A stretch of DNA of 64,000 nt. It comes from CAYNKA01 sp964397655. Lineage in GTDB: Bacteria; Spirochaetota; Spirochaetia; DTKZ01. A program made the translations under genes and the position numbers. Under the pieces are notes generated by a model. The model made no database searches and had not been told where the DNA came from. It saw only the letters and a list, made by a program, of their open reading frames with translations. Position 1 is the stretch's first letter; every line of letters begins with the position of its first letter. The stretch spans positions 379,626 to 443,625 of the forward strand of contig CAYNKA010000002.1 in NCBI GenBank assembly GCA_964397655.1. The letters are read 5' to 3'. Below are positions 31,679 to 40,046 of this stretch, piece after piece.

Positions 31679-33263
31679 GGTCCGATTCCTTCCTCAAATG
31701 CACCGTGAATCGAGTGTTCCCGGGACGGCTTTCGAAGTCGATCCTGCCGCCTATCTTCTCCATAACCCTCTTGCAGATGTCCAATCCGAGGCCGGTCCCT
31801 TCTCCCGGCATCTTCGTGGTGAAGAACGGCTCGAAGACCCTGCCGCGTATCTCCTCCGGTATGCCCGGTCCGTCGTCGATTATCGCGACCCTCACTTCGT
31901 CTTCGTCCTCCTCGAGCTCCAGTTCGAGGCGGCCGCGATACCCCATCGCCTGGAGGGCGTTGCTGATCAGACTCATCCAGACTTGTTTGAGCTGGTTCTC
32001 GAACGCCGGGACTTCGGAGACATTCCGATACCTGCGGACGATTTCGACTCCGTGTTTCGTCTGATTGCGGAAAAGCCTGAGCACCTCTTCGAGCCCCGAC
32101 TCGACGTTCACCGGGGACCTTCGATCCCGAGGGTTGCGCTGGATGTAGATATTAAGGGCGTCCACCACCTTGAAGGACTTTTCCGCCGCCTCCCGGATTA
32201 TTTCGTCCGAGCGGTAGTAGGTGGAAAGCTGGTACAGCGTCTCGATCAATCCGGAGATGCGTTCCATTCCCGCCAAGGCCGAAATTTCCTCACTTGTCAG
32301 GATGATTCCGCAGTCGACAAGATGGTCGGCGAGAAGAGCGGCATGTCGGACGCCGCGCTCTTCCAGGGCCTTTTTGTACGCCCTCTTCAACTCACGGAGG
32401 CCCTCGCTCCCCTCCTGGTTCGGATGGATCTTCATCCTCTTCAGAAGATCGAGGAAAACCCGCTCCTCTTCGTCGTCAAGGGAACGATATTGGGACAGGA
32501 TCTTCGGCAGCCTCTTCGTAAGCCTCCCTTCCGCGACGGCCGCGGAAAGGATGGCGCCCAGGGGGTTGTTGAGACCGTGGGCGATGCCCGCGATGAGCTG
32601 TCCCAAGGCTGCCATTTTTTCCGAGACCAGCACCTGGGCCTGGGTTTCCCTGAGTTCCCGGAGGGTTTTCGCGAGGACCTCGTTCGCTTCGGAGAGCTGG
32701 ACCGTCCGTTCCTTCACCCTGTTTTCCATCTGCGCGTACAGGGCCCGGTTCTCCTCCTCGACCTTCCGCCGATCCGACACGTCGATGCCGAATCCCATCA
32801 AATAACGCCGGCCGCCGCTTTCCAGCTTGGCGCCGGTCATGAGGAAGTGGATGAGCCTTCCGTCCTTTGCCACGAGCGGAGCCTCGATCGAGTTGAGCCC
32901 GGTCTTCATGGCCACCTCGATCGCCTCCCTCACGGCGTTTTCGGCCTCGGGCACGTGCCATTCCATGATGTAGCGCCCATCGATCTCTCCCGGGCCGAAA
33001 CCGAGAAGGATCTCGTGATTCTTGTTCCATCGGACGAGACGGAGTTCGGGGTAGCTGTATAGATAGAATATGCCCGGGAGACTGTCGATGAGCGTCTTGG
33101 AGAAGAGCTGTTCGAGACGAAGCCGCTCAGCCGCTCTTTTCCGCTCGGTCATGTCGAGGATGATGAACTGGAACAGATCCCTTCCGCCGAAACCGAAAGG
33201 CGAAAGATGGACCTCCGCGTCCCAGACTTCTCCGTTCGGCCGGAGCAACCTCCAGTCGAACAC
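31644..33263 (-). CDS. PAS sensor histidine kinase, main reading frame downstream of a frameshift
   Basis: A 539-residue frame starting at GTG 33263, within what should be a larger gene. It begins mid-PAS domain (FDWRLLRPNGEVWDAEV), continues through a second PAS domain (about 50-170), a coiled coil with the dimerisation His in IAGIAHGLNNPLG, and an ATPase domain (WMSLISNALQAM, DDGPGIPEEIRG, GTGLGLDICKR). The missing N-terminal PAS half is encoded in another frame up to 33520. It overlaps the cognate receiver gene. It is probably a soluble kinase with no membrane helix. Confidence 0.75.
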   Translation of the reverse strand: MFDWRLLRPNGEVWDAEVHLSPFGFGGRDLFQFIILDMTERKRAAERLRLEQLFSKTLIDSLPGIFYLYSYPELRLVRWNKNHEILLGFGPGEIDGRYIMEWHVPEAENAVREAIEVAMKTGLNSIEAPLVAKDGRLIHFLMTGAKLESGGRRYLMGFGIDVSDRRKVEEENRALYAQMENRVKERTVQLSEANEVLAKTLRELRETQAQVLVSEKMAALGQLIAGIAHGLNNPLGAILSAAVAEGRLTKRLPKILSQYRSLDDEEERVFLDLLKRMKIHPNQEGSEGLRELKRAYKKALEERGVRHAALLADHLVDCGIILTSEEISALAGMERISGLIETLYQLSTYYRSDEIIREAAEKSFKVVDALNIYIQRNPRDRRSPVNVESGLEEVLRLFRNQTKHGVEIVRRYRNVSEVPAFENQLKQVWMSLISNALQAMGYRGRLELELEEDEDEVRVAIIDDGPGIPEEIRGRVFEPFFTTKMPGEGTGLGLDICKRVMEKIGGRIDFESRPGNTRFTVHLRKESDHETRQGHSLRR

Positions 33264-33520
33264 CGCCGGTCCCCCTCCGTCACGGACATCGCCCGCTTGA
33301 GGGAGGCGGGACTCGAGGCCTCGCCGTCGTACTGCGTCGGCGTCGAAAAGTCCGTCGGCTTCCTCCCGATGAGATCCTCCCGGCGGGAACAGCCGAAGAT
33401 CCTCACCGCGGCGTCATTGCAGTCCGTGAACTCGAGAGACGACGCATCGACGACGACCTTCGGAATCGGTGAAATCTCGAACAGTTTCTCGTAATACGCT
33501 TCGTTCTTCGTTCGCTTCAT
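33149..33520 (-). pseudogene. frameshifted 5' part of the PAS kinase gene
   Basis: The first 80 or so residues (EISPIPKVVVDASSLEFTDCNDAAVRIFG and onward) are the beginning of a PAS domain. Near 33275 the frame turns into low-complexity serine-rich nonsense, while the neighbouring frame continues a proper PAS sequence. Inserting one base in the run of five C residues (33271-33275) would restore a single kinase gene from 33520 to 31644. Either the kinase is inactivated or the assembly has a homopolymer error. Promoter and start are present. Confidence 0.65.
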
Positions 33521-33601
33521 CCTTCACCGCTCAGGAAAGTAATAGACGAAAGTTCGGGGGAAGGAGGCTGCGCTGAACCGCTCTCCCCATATCATACGAT
33601 A

Positions 33602-33630
33602 ATACTAATAAATCTTCCCCGGATTGACAA
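33602..33630 (-). promoter_or_regulatory. promoter of the PAS kinase-receiver operon
   Basis: TTGTCA and TAGTAT on the minus strand are 17 bp apart, upstream of the kinase start. The intergenic space 33521-33799 also serves the divergent chemoreceptor; no other feature is clear in it. Confidence 0.55.
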
Positions 33631-33799
33631 AGACGACGGGCCCCGCGGATTCCATTTCCCGGCGGAAAAAGCGGGAATTCCTCGGATTTCTTCTTGACTA
33701 TCCCACCTCATCCATGAATTTTAATAGATGGAATAAAAGTTCCACCCCGCGAGCCGGGCGGCGGCGGATTTCTCATCCGGAACCCAGGAGGACACCGCA

Positions 33800-35485
33800 A
33801 TGAAGCACCCCGAGTCGGGAATCATCGTGATCGTCGTTCAGCAGGTCGTGACCAAAGGACTGATGGCCGCGGCGGTCACCCTCGCCCTTCCGCGGCCCGT
33901 TGCCTACGCGATGCTCGCGGCCGCGGCGGCGATCGACGTCATTTTCCTCCGTCACGTCCTGAGGACCCTGAAAGGCAGGTTCGAGCGGGTCGAAAAGGTC
34001 GTGCTCGCCCGGCTGGGCGGCCGCGATGCGGCGGCGGAAGGGGCGGCGGCGATCCTGGAGAACCACATGACCGCGTGCCAGAGGGCGAGGAGCGACACGC
34101 AGAGGCTGCTCCGCGACAACAAGAAGAACTCGCTCGATTTCAGCGAGAGCCTCAAGGAATCGGTCTACACGACGACGAAGATCAACGGCAGCGTCCTCGC
34201 AATCCACGACAAGATCGAAGCCCTGAACCAGGACATCCTGAACAGCCTGGCCGCGGTCGAGGAGATAACCCAGACCATCCTTTCCTTCGGGCGCCAGATC
34301 GACGAACAGTCCAGCTCCGTCGTGGAGACCTCAGCGGCCATAGAGGAGATGGACGCCTCCATCAACAACGTCAGGGGCATCACGGAGAAGAAGGGAACGG
34401 CTTCCTCCGCCCTGGTGGAGCGGACAATAGAAGGCAGGAACCAGATGACCGAGATGAGCAAGGTCATCGACTCGATCAACAGCAACATCGACTCCGTCCA
34501 GGAGATCATCAAGGTGATCAACAACATCGCCACCCAGACGAACCTGCTTTCGATGAACGCCGCCATCGAGGCAGCCCACGCGGGAGAATCGGGCAAGGGC
34601 TTCGCCGTCGTGGCGGCCGAGATCAGAAAGCTCTCCGAGTCCACCGGAACGAACGCCAAACTGATCGGCAAGACCCTGAAGACGATCATCGAGAACATCA
34701 GGGCGGTGAAGGAGTTCAGCGCCACGAATCTCGATTCCTACGAACGGATAACCGGCGAGGCCAAGCTCATGGCGGACGCCTTCCGGGAAATAAACATGGC
34801 CACCTCGGAGCTGAGCCAGGGGAGCAACGAGATCGTGAAGGCGACCCAGCTCCTTATCAACGTGACCACCTCGATAAAGGACGGCTCCAAGGAGATATCC
34901 CTGAGCTCGGAGGAGATCAGGAATTCGATCCAGAGGATCGTCGACGCCAGCAGGGAAAGCGGCGCCGAGACTTCGAGGATAGCCGATGTCGCCCAGGCCC
35001 TGAACGTGGTCTTCCTGAAGATATCCGAGACCTTCCTGAAGTACGAGGAGACGGTCCTCAGGATCAGGACCTTCCAGGACTTCGAATTCGGCGGAGGAAG
35101 GGACTCGAAGGACTTCAGCGTCGTCCCCATCATGCTGCAGCACCTGCTCTGGGTCATCCGGGCGAGGGGCGTGATCGACAAGAAGCTCGACATCGACGCG
35201 GCGTCCATCACCGATCATACCGCCTGCCACCTTGGGAAATGGATCAAGGACGGGGCCCCGGACCGCCTTCGGAACCAGGACGGGTTCCGCAAGCTGGAAA
35301 AGGACCACGAAAAGCTCCACGGTCTCGTGCGGGACATCATCGGATCGGCCGGCCGAACGGAGAGGACCGAACTGGAACGGAAATACGACCAGCTCCTCGA
35401 TTGCTCCCGGACGATCATTGCCGAACTCCTCGCGATCGACGGATCCCTCGACGGCGGACGGGAAGAACGCCGCGAGACCGCGTAA
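33800..35485 (+). CDS. methyl-accepting chemotaxis protein with CZB domain
   Basis: A 561-residue chemoreceptor. Two short hydrophobic stretches at the N-terminus (IIVIVVQQVVTKGLM and VAYAMLAAAAAIDVIFL) anchor it, leaving no sizeable periplasmic sensor. The coiled-coil signalling region contains the conserved tip NNIATQTNLLSMNAAIEAAHAGESGKGFAVVA. The C-terminal part has the chemoreceptor zinc-binding pattern, His in LQHLLW, HxxCxLGxW (HTACHLGKW) and His in KDHEKLH, so it may sense zinc or oxidants such as HOCl. An AGGAGG site precedes the ATG. Confidence 0.9.
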   Translation: MKHPESGIIVIVVQQVVTKGLMAAAVTLALPRPVAYAMLAAAAAIDVIFLRHVLRTLKGRFERVEKVVLARLGGRDAAAEGAAAILENHMTACQRARSDTQRLLRDNKKNSLDFSESLKESVYTTTKINGSVLAIHDKIEALNQDILNSLAAVEEITQTILSFGRQIDEQSSSVVETSAAIEEMDASINNVRGITEKKGTASSALVERTIEGRNQMTEMSKVIDSINSNIDSVQEIIKVINNIATQTNLLSMNAAIEAAHAGESGKGFAVVAAEIRKLSESTGTNAKLIGKTLKTIIENIRAVKEFSATNLDSYERITGEAKLMADAFREINMATSELSQGSNEIVKATQLLINVTTSIKDGSKEISLSSEEIRNSIQRIVDASRESGAETSRIADVAQALNVVFLKISETFLKYEETVLRIRTFQDFEFGGGRDSKDFSVVPIMLQHLLWVIRARGVIDKKLDIDAASITDHTACHLGKWIKDGAPDRLRNQDGFRKLEKDHEKLHGLVRDIIGSAGRTERTELERKYDQLLDCSRTIIAELLAIDGSLDGGREERRETA

Positions 35486-35536
35486 ACCGCCCGAACCCGT
35501 CCGGTTCGCCGCTTCCCCCGGAGAGCCTCCTTCGTT

Positions 35537-35569
35537 TATAATGAGCCCATGATCAAGGAGGCTCTATGA
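35537..35569 (+). promoter_or_regulatory. nucleotidase -10 with overlapping six-codon leader frame
   Basis: TATAAT (35537-35542) lies 6 nt before an ATG (35549). The resulting six-codon frame (MIKEAL) ends in TGA at 35567-35569, overlapping the nucleotidase ATG at 35566. The AAGGAGG ribosome binding site for the nucleotidase lies inside this mini-frame. No convincing -35 is visible. Whether the mini-frame is translated is unknown. Confidence 0.4.
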
Positions 35570-37518
35570 ACAAAAAGGCTTTCAAGCTCGCCCTGTTCCT
35601 TCTCGTGTCGAGTTTCGTCGTCACCTGCGGTCTGGCGACGGCTCAGACGGTAAAAATCAGGATCTTCGCGACATCCGACATACACAACAACTACCTCAAC
35701 TACGACTACTTCACGGACTCGGCCACCGAGCAATACGGGCTCGTGAAGGTGGCGTCGGTCGTCAAGGCGGAGCGCGCCTCGAACCCCAACGTCCTTTTCT
35801 TCGACAACGGGGACAACATCCAGGGGAACCCCCTCGGGGAATGGCTCGCGAAGAACCCTCCCAAGAACGGGGAAACCGGCGTCATCGCGAAGCTCATGAA
35901 CCAGGCCGGGTACGACGCCATGACCCTGGGGAATCACGAATTCAACTACGGCCTGGACTACCTCCAGAAAACCCTCGCGGGCATGACGTTCCCCGTCGTC
36001 TCCGCCAACGTGCTCAAGGCGGGAACGAAGACGCCCTACTTCAAACCCTATGCGATCCTGGAAAGGAGCTTCAAGGACGAGAAGGGAACGTCGAGAACGA
36101 TCAAGGTCGGCGTCGTCGGCTTCGCCCCTCCCCAGATCACCATGTGGGACGCGGCGAACCTCAAGGGGAAGGCGGAGACCGGTGACATCTACGAAGCGGC
36201 CGCGGCCTACATCCCCGAGATGAAGAAGGCCGGAGCGGACGTCGTCGTCTGCCTCGCCCATACGGGAATCTCGGACTTTCCGAGGAAGGGCCAGGAGGAG
36301 AACGCGGGCTACTACCTCACGACCGTATCCGGGGTGGACGTCATCGTCACCGGACACGCCCACATGAAATTCCCGAGCAAGGCCTTCGCGAAGACCAAGG
36401 GTGCGGACATGGACAACGGCACGATCAACGGGATCCCCGTCGTCATGCCCGGCAGCTTCGCGGACAACCTCGGAGTCGTCGACCTCACCATGGAGATGAA
36501 GGGAGGAAAATGGACGAGGACGGGCGCCAAGGCCGCCCTTCTCCCGGTGTGGGACTCCGCGAAGAAGGCGCCCCTCATGGGGACCGACAAGGACCTGGTC
36601 GGCCTTCTTTCCAAGACCCACGAGTCGGTCCTCGCCTACATCCGCTCGCCCATAGGCGGCGACGAAGGCGGCTCCGGGCCCGCTTCGACCGGCAGACTCA
36701 CCCAGCCCCTCACGAGCTACTTCGCCCTGGTGAAGGACGACTACTCCGTCCAGATCATCAACGAGGCGCAGACCATGTACGCGGAGAACGCCCTGAAGGG
36801 CACGGCCTACGCGAAGCTCCCCATCCTTTCCGCCGCGGCGCCCTTCAAGTGCGGAGGAAGGCAGGGCCCCAAGTACTACACCAACATCCCCGCCGGCCCC
36901 CTCGCCATAAAGAACGTGGCGGATCTCTACGTCTATTCCAACACCATCGTCGTCGTGAAGGTGAAGGGTTCGGACGTGAAGGAATGGCTCGAGATGAGCG
37001 CCGGCCAGTTCAATCGGATCGATCCCGCGTCCAAGGAGGAGCAGTACCTGGTGAACGACAAATTCCCGACCTACAACTTCGACGTGATCGACGGCGTGGA
37101 ATACGAGATCGACGTGACGAAACCGGCGAAATATAACGAGGACGGCACCGTGAAGGACGCAGCCGCCGAGCGCATCAGGGGCCTGAAATTCAAGGGCAGG
37201 CCGATCGATCCGAACCAGGAGTTCCTCGTAGCCACGAACAACTACCGGGCGAACGGCGGCGGGAACTTCCCGAACGTCAATCCTTCCAAGATAGTCTTCG
37301 CCTCGCCCGACGAGAACCGCCAGGCGATCCTCAAGTACATCGACGCGAAGAAGGCCATAACGCCGAAGACCGACGACAATTGGCGCATCGCCTCCTTCAA
37401 GGCGGCGGGAACGGTCTACTTCCTCACCTCGCCCCTCGCGAAGGACTCGCTTCCCCCGGGGATCACCTCCCTGGGTACCGTGGAAACGGGCTACGGAAAG
37501 TACGGAATCAAGCCCTGA
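35566..37518 (+). CDS. periplasmic 5'-nucleotidase / 2',3'-cyclic phosphodiesterase family protein
   Basis: A 650-residue exported enzyme of the UshA/CpdB family, with a signal peptide (MNKKAFKLALFLLVSSFVV, cleavage near ATAQ). The metallophosphoesterase domain has ATSDIHNNYLNYD, FDNGDNIQGNPLG, TLGNHEFNYG, LAHTGISD and VTGHAHMKF. The C-terminal nucleotide-binding domain carries NNYRANGGGNFP. It degrades extracellular nucleotides to nucleosides and phosphate for uptake. It is monocistronic, with an AAGGAGG site 5 nt before the ATG and a strong terminator afterwards. CpdB-like versus UshA-like specificity is not resolved; the spacing suits CpdB. Confidence 0.9.
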   Translation: MNKKAFKLALFLLVSSFVVTCGLATAQTVKIRIFATSDIHNNYLNYDYFTDSATEQYGLVKVASVVKAERASNPNVLFFDNGDNIQGNPLGEWLAKNPPKNGETGVIAKLMNQAGYDAMTLGNHEFNYGLDYLQKTLAGMTFPVVSANVLKAGTKTPYFKPYAILERSFKDEKGTSRTIKVGVVGFAPPQITMWDAANLKGKAETGDIYEAAAAYIPEMKKAGADVVVCLAHTGISDFPRKGQEENAGYYLTTVSGVDVIVTGHAHMKFPSKAFAKTKGADMDNGTINGIPVVMPGSFADNLGVVDLTMEMKGGKWTRTGAKAALLPVWDSAKKAPLMGTDKDLVGLLSKTHESVLAYIRSPIGGDEGGSGPASTGRLTQPLTSYFALVKDDYSVQIINEAQTMYAENALKGTAYAKLPILSAAAPFKCGGRQGPKYYTNIPAGPLAIKNVADLYVYSNTIVVVKVKGSDVKEWLEMSAGQFNRIDPASKEEQYLVNDKFPTYNFDVIDGVEYEIDVTKPAKYNEDGTVKDAAAERIRGLKFKGRPIDPNQEFLVATNNYRANGGGNFPNVNPSKIVFASPDENRQAILKYIDAKKAITPKTDDNWRIASFKAAGTVYFLTSPLAKDSLPPGITSLGTVETGYGKYGIKP

Positions 37519-37533
37519 GAACGGGCGTCGCAT

Positions 37534-37563
37534 AGGGGCCGGGAGATCTTCCCGGCCCCTTTC
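37534..37563 (+). terminator. Rho-independent terminator of the nucleotidase gene
   Basis: An 11-bp perfect stem (37534-37544 with 37550-37560) with a 5-base loop is followed by a T-rich tract. It overlaps the 3' end of the convergent minus-strand gene by two bases. Confidence 0.85.
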
Positions 37564-38299
37564 ATTTCGGCCCGATGTACACGCCCGCGAGCAGCTCGCA
37601 GCCGTACGGTCCGGGGGACGCCTCTTCGAAGACGACTTCGTAATCGCGTCGGAGGTCTTCGAGGCAGGCGTGTCGGACGGCACCGGGCACGGGCTCGCGT
37701 TCCCCCCTCACCGTTCCGTGCAGGAGGAGTTCCGCTCCCAGAGGATCGTGGACCTTCAGGCAGTAGTCCTCGGAATCCCGTTCTATGACGAAGGCATAGT
37801 CCCCGGTGAGTCCGCAGAGCGGGCAGGAGTCGACGTAGGGATGGGCCGCTTCCTCGGTGGCGACCTCGTAATGCACGCTCGCCGGCACGAGGAGACTGCG
37901 GCGTTTCCTTCGTTCTACAGAAGCTTCGACCCGTTCGAGACCGGACGAGAGGACCGGCGTCGCGTAGAACCGGGCATGGAGCTGGTGGAAGTGCGACAAC
38001 TGGGGATCAACGGGATCGACATAAGGATGGAGCCCGCGGATCCTCGCCTGCCAGTCGCTCCCCTCCCCCGGTCCGCCGACGAGGGAGCGGAGGTCGAGGT
38101 TGCCCACGTCCTCGCAGAACGAATCCCGCAGGGCGAGCCTCTCCTCGAGAAGCCCGTTCAGGAACCGCAGGGCGCGGAAATACTGGCCCCGGAGGACGAG
38201 GCCCTCGTCGACGAAGAAGAAGACGTTCGGATACCGCGGCATTTCCCGGGGAAAGATTTCACGGCCGGGAAGCGGCGCCTGGAAGAGCACGGGATTCAT
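37562..38299 (-). CDS. uncharacterised protein of sugar-transport operon
   Basis: A 245-residue soluble protein, last gene of the DeoR-controlled transporter operon. It has a CPLCGLTGDYAFVIERD segment (CxxC) and a final PYGCELLAGVYIG strand. I recognise no family. The ATG at 38299 is preceded by GGAGG and lies 8 bases after the permease gene. Operon position suggests a role with the transported sugar, for example regulation or metabolism, but sequence gives no support for a specific activity. It appears intact. Confidence 0.55.
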   Translation of the reverse strand: MNPVLFQAPLPGREIFPREMPRYPNVFFFVDEGLVLRGQYFRALRFLNGLLEERLALRDSFCEDVGNLDLRSLVGGPGEGSDWQARIRGLHPYVDPVDPQLSHFHQLHARFYATPVLSSGLERVEASVERRKRRSLLVPASVHYEVATEEAAHPYVDSCPLCGLTGDYAFVIERDSEDYCLKVHDPLGAELLLHGTVRGEREPVPGAVRHACLEDLRRDYEVVFEEASPGPYGCELLAGVYIGPK

Positions 38300-38307
38300 G
38301 AGGCCTC

Positions 38308-39159
38308 CTAGGCTTTCAAAGCCCCTCCGGTGAGACCGGAGACGAAATACCGCTGGAACACGCCGAAGGCGACGAGCACCGGCACGATTGAGATGAAGGT
38401 CGCCGCGGCGATGAGGTTCCACTCCACCTGCCCCTGCTCCCCGACGAATCGGTACAGGGCCACGGTGTAGGGCCTGATCTCCGCGCTCGTCGTGAGGATC
38501 AGGGCCGAGGTGAAGTCGTTCCAGGCCTCGCGGAAGCCGAAGACCGCCACGGCGGCGGTGCCGGGCGCGGCCAGGGGAAGCACGATGCTCAGCATGGCCC
38601 GCGGGCGGGAACAGCCGTCCATCAGGGCGGACTCGTCCAGTTCCACGGGGATCGTGTCGATGTAGCCCTTGAGAAGCCAGGCCGCGAAGGGGGCCACGGT
38701 GATTCCGTGAAGGAGAATGAGCCCCGTGTACGTGTCGTAGAGGCCGTAGAAGGAGAACATGCGGAAGATCGGAATGATCGTGGCGAGGCGCGGAATCAGG
38801 TTGATGAAGAGCATGCCGGTGAGAAGGACGTCCTTCCCGGGAAAGTCGTGGCGGGCGAAACCGTATCCGGCGAGGAAGCCGAGAACCGCGGTCAGGCCGG
38901 CGGTCCCCAGGGCTATCGCGACGCTGTTCAGGAAGGGCCTCGCCCCGAAGACCCGCGAGTCGGTGAAGACCCGCGCGAGATTCTCGAGCGTGAACGTCTC
39001 GGGGACGAGCGTGGGAGGAAAACGGTGGGCCTCGGCCTGGGTCTTGAAGGTGGCGGAGAAGATCCAATAGAGGGGCGCGAAGGTCACGAAGAGGTAGGCG
39101 AGGAGCAGGGAGTAGACCGCCGCCTTGGCCCAGGCATCGCCCTTCGAGAGGCTAGGCAT
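38308..39159 (-). CDS. carbohydrate ABC transporter permease, MalG-like
   Basis: A 283-residue inner-membrane protein with six predicted helices and the permease EAA loop LLKGYIDTIPVELDESALMDGCSRPRAMLSIVLP near residue 180, which contacts the ATPase. It ends with a typical MalG-type FVSGLTGGALKA tail. The ATPase subunit is absent from this locus and from the window, so a shared MsmK-type ATPase elsewhere is likely. It overlaps the MalF-like gene by eight bases. It is the fifth gene of the operon. Confidence 0.9.
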   Translation of the reverse strand: MPSLSKGDAWAKAAVYSLLLAYLFVTFAPLYWIFSATFKTQAEAHRFPPTLVPETFTLENLARVFTDSRVFGARPFLNSVAIALGTAGLTAVLGFLAGYGFARHDFPGKDVLLTGMLFINLIPRLATIIPIFRMFSFYGLYDTYTGLILLHGITVAPFAAWLLKGYIDTIPVELDESALMDGCSRPRAMLSIVLPLAAPGTAAVAVFGFREAWNDFTSALILTTSAEIRPYTVALYRFVGEQGQVEWNLIAAATFISIVPVLVAFGVFQRYFVSGLTGGALKA

Positions 39160-40036
39160 GGCGCCTCCTTCCTCCCGCGCCGCGGAGATAAACGACCGCC
39201 ACGACGAGGCTCACGAGGAGAAGCATGACGCCGACCGCAGCCCCCTTCCCGAGGTCGCCGAAGGTGAAGCCCTGATGGTACATGTAGATCGAGAAGGTCT
39301 CGGTCCGGTACAGGGGGCCTCCGGCGGTCATGGCGAAGATCGTGTCGAAGACGTGGAAGGTCATTCCCGTATCCAGGATGAGATTCAAGAGGATGAACTC
39401 CCTGATCAGGGGCAGCGTGATCCACGCGAGCCGCTGAAGGGGTTTGGCCCCGTCGACGTAGGCCGCCTCGTAGAGTTCGGGGTTGATGCTCTGAAGCCCC
39501 GAGGTCTGGATGATGATGCTGTAGGGAATGCCCCTCCAGATGTTCGCGACGATGATCGAAGGCAGAGCGAGATTCACGTCCGAGGTCCAGGCCCTGGGGG
39601 AGACCCCGAAGAAGCCGAGGAACAGGTTGAGGAGGCCCGTTCTCGGCTCGAAGAGGAAGCTCCAGGTGTAGCCTACTATGACCCCCGCGGCGATCCACGG
39701 AAGCATGTAGGCGTTTCGGAAGAAGGTCCGGCCCCTCACCCAGGGAACGTCGATGAGGATGGCGATCGCGAGGCCCAGGACCACGTGGAAGAAGACGGAA
39801 CCGAACACGAAGAGCAGGGTGATGCGCAGGATGCCCCCGAAATCGGGATTGCGGGCGGTGAAAACCGCGGCGTAATTGGCGAACCCCGCGAACCGTGAAT
39901 TCATCATGTCCGCGAGTTCGATGCGCTGGAAACTCATCCAGAACACCTGGACCGCGGGATAGAGCGTGAAGAGGGCCACGCCCAGCACGAGGGGAAAAAC
40001 GTAGACGTATCCCGCGGAGGAGCTTCGGAGCTTCAT
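39152..40036 (-). CDS. carbohydrate ABC transporter permease, MalF-like
   Basis: A 294-residue permease with six helices. The EAA loop is near residue 200 (GLQSINPELYEAAYVDGAKPLQRLAWITLP). The N-terminus (VYVFPLVLGVALFTLYPAVQVFWMSF) and PSIIVANIWRGIPY are characteristic of the sugar-uptake UgpA/MalF type. Sits 10 bases after the binding protein gene and overlaps the MalG-like gene, so stoichiometric expression is likely. The substrate cannot be deduced from the permease. Confidence 0.9.
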   Translation of the reverse strand: MKLRSSSAGYVYVFPLVLGVALFTLYPAVQVFWMSFQRIELADMMNSRFAGFANYAAVFTARNPDFGGILRITLLFVFGSVFFHVVLGLAIAILIDVPWVRGRTFFRNAYMLPWIAAGVIVGYTWSFLFEPRTGLLNLFLGFFGVSPRAWTSDVNLALPSIIVANIWRGIPYSIIIQTSGLQSINPELYEAAYVDGAKPLQRLAWITLPLIREFILLNLILDTGMTFHVFDTIFAMTAGGPLYRTETFSIYMYHQGFTFGDLGKGAAVGVMLLLVSLVVAVVYLRGAGGRRRHA

Positions 40037-40046
40037 GGCGCTTCCG

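Noticed and set aside
33734..33760. Possible sigma28 promoter (TAAA-N15-GCCG) upstream of the chemoreceptor
   Set aside because: Only half of the -10 octamer matches (GCCGGGCG against GCCGATAA).
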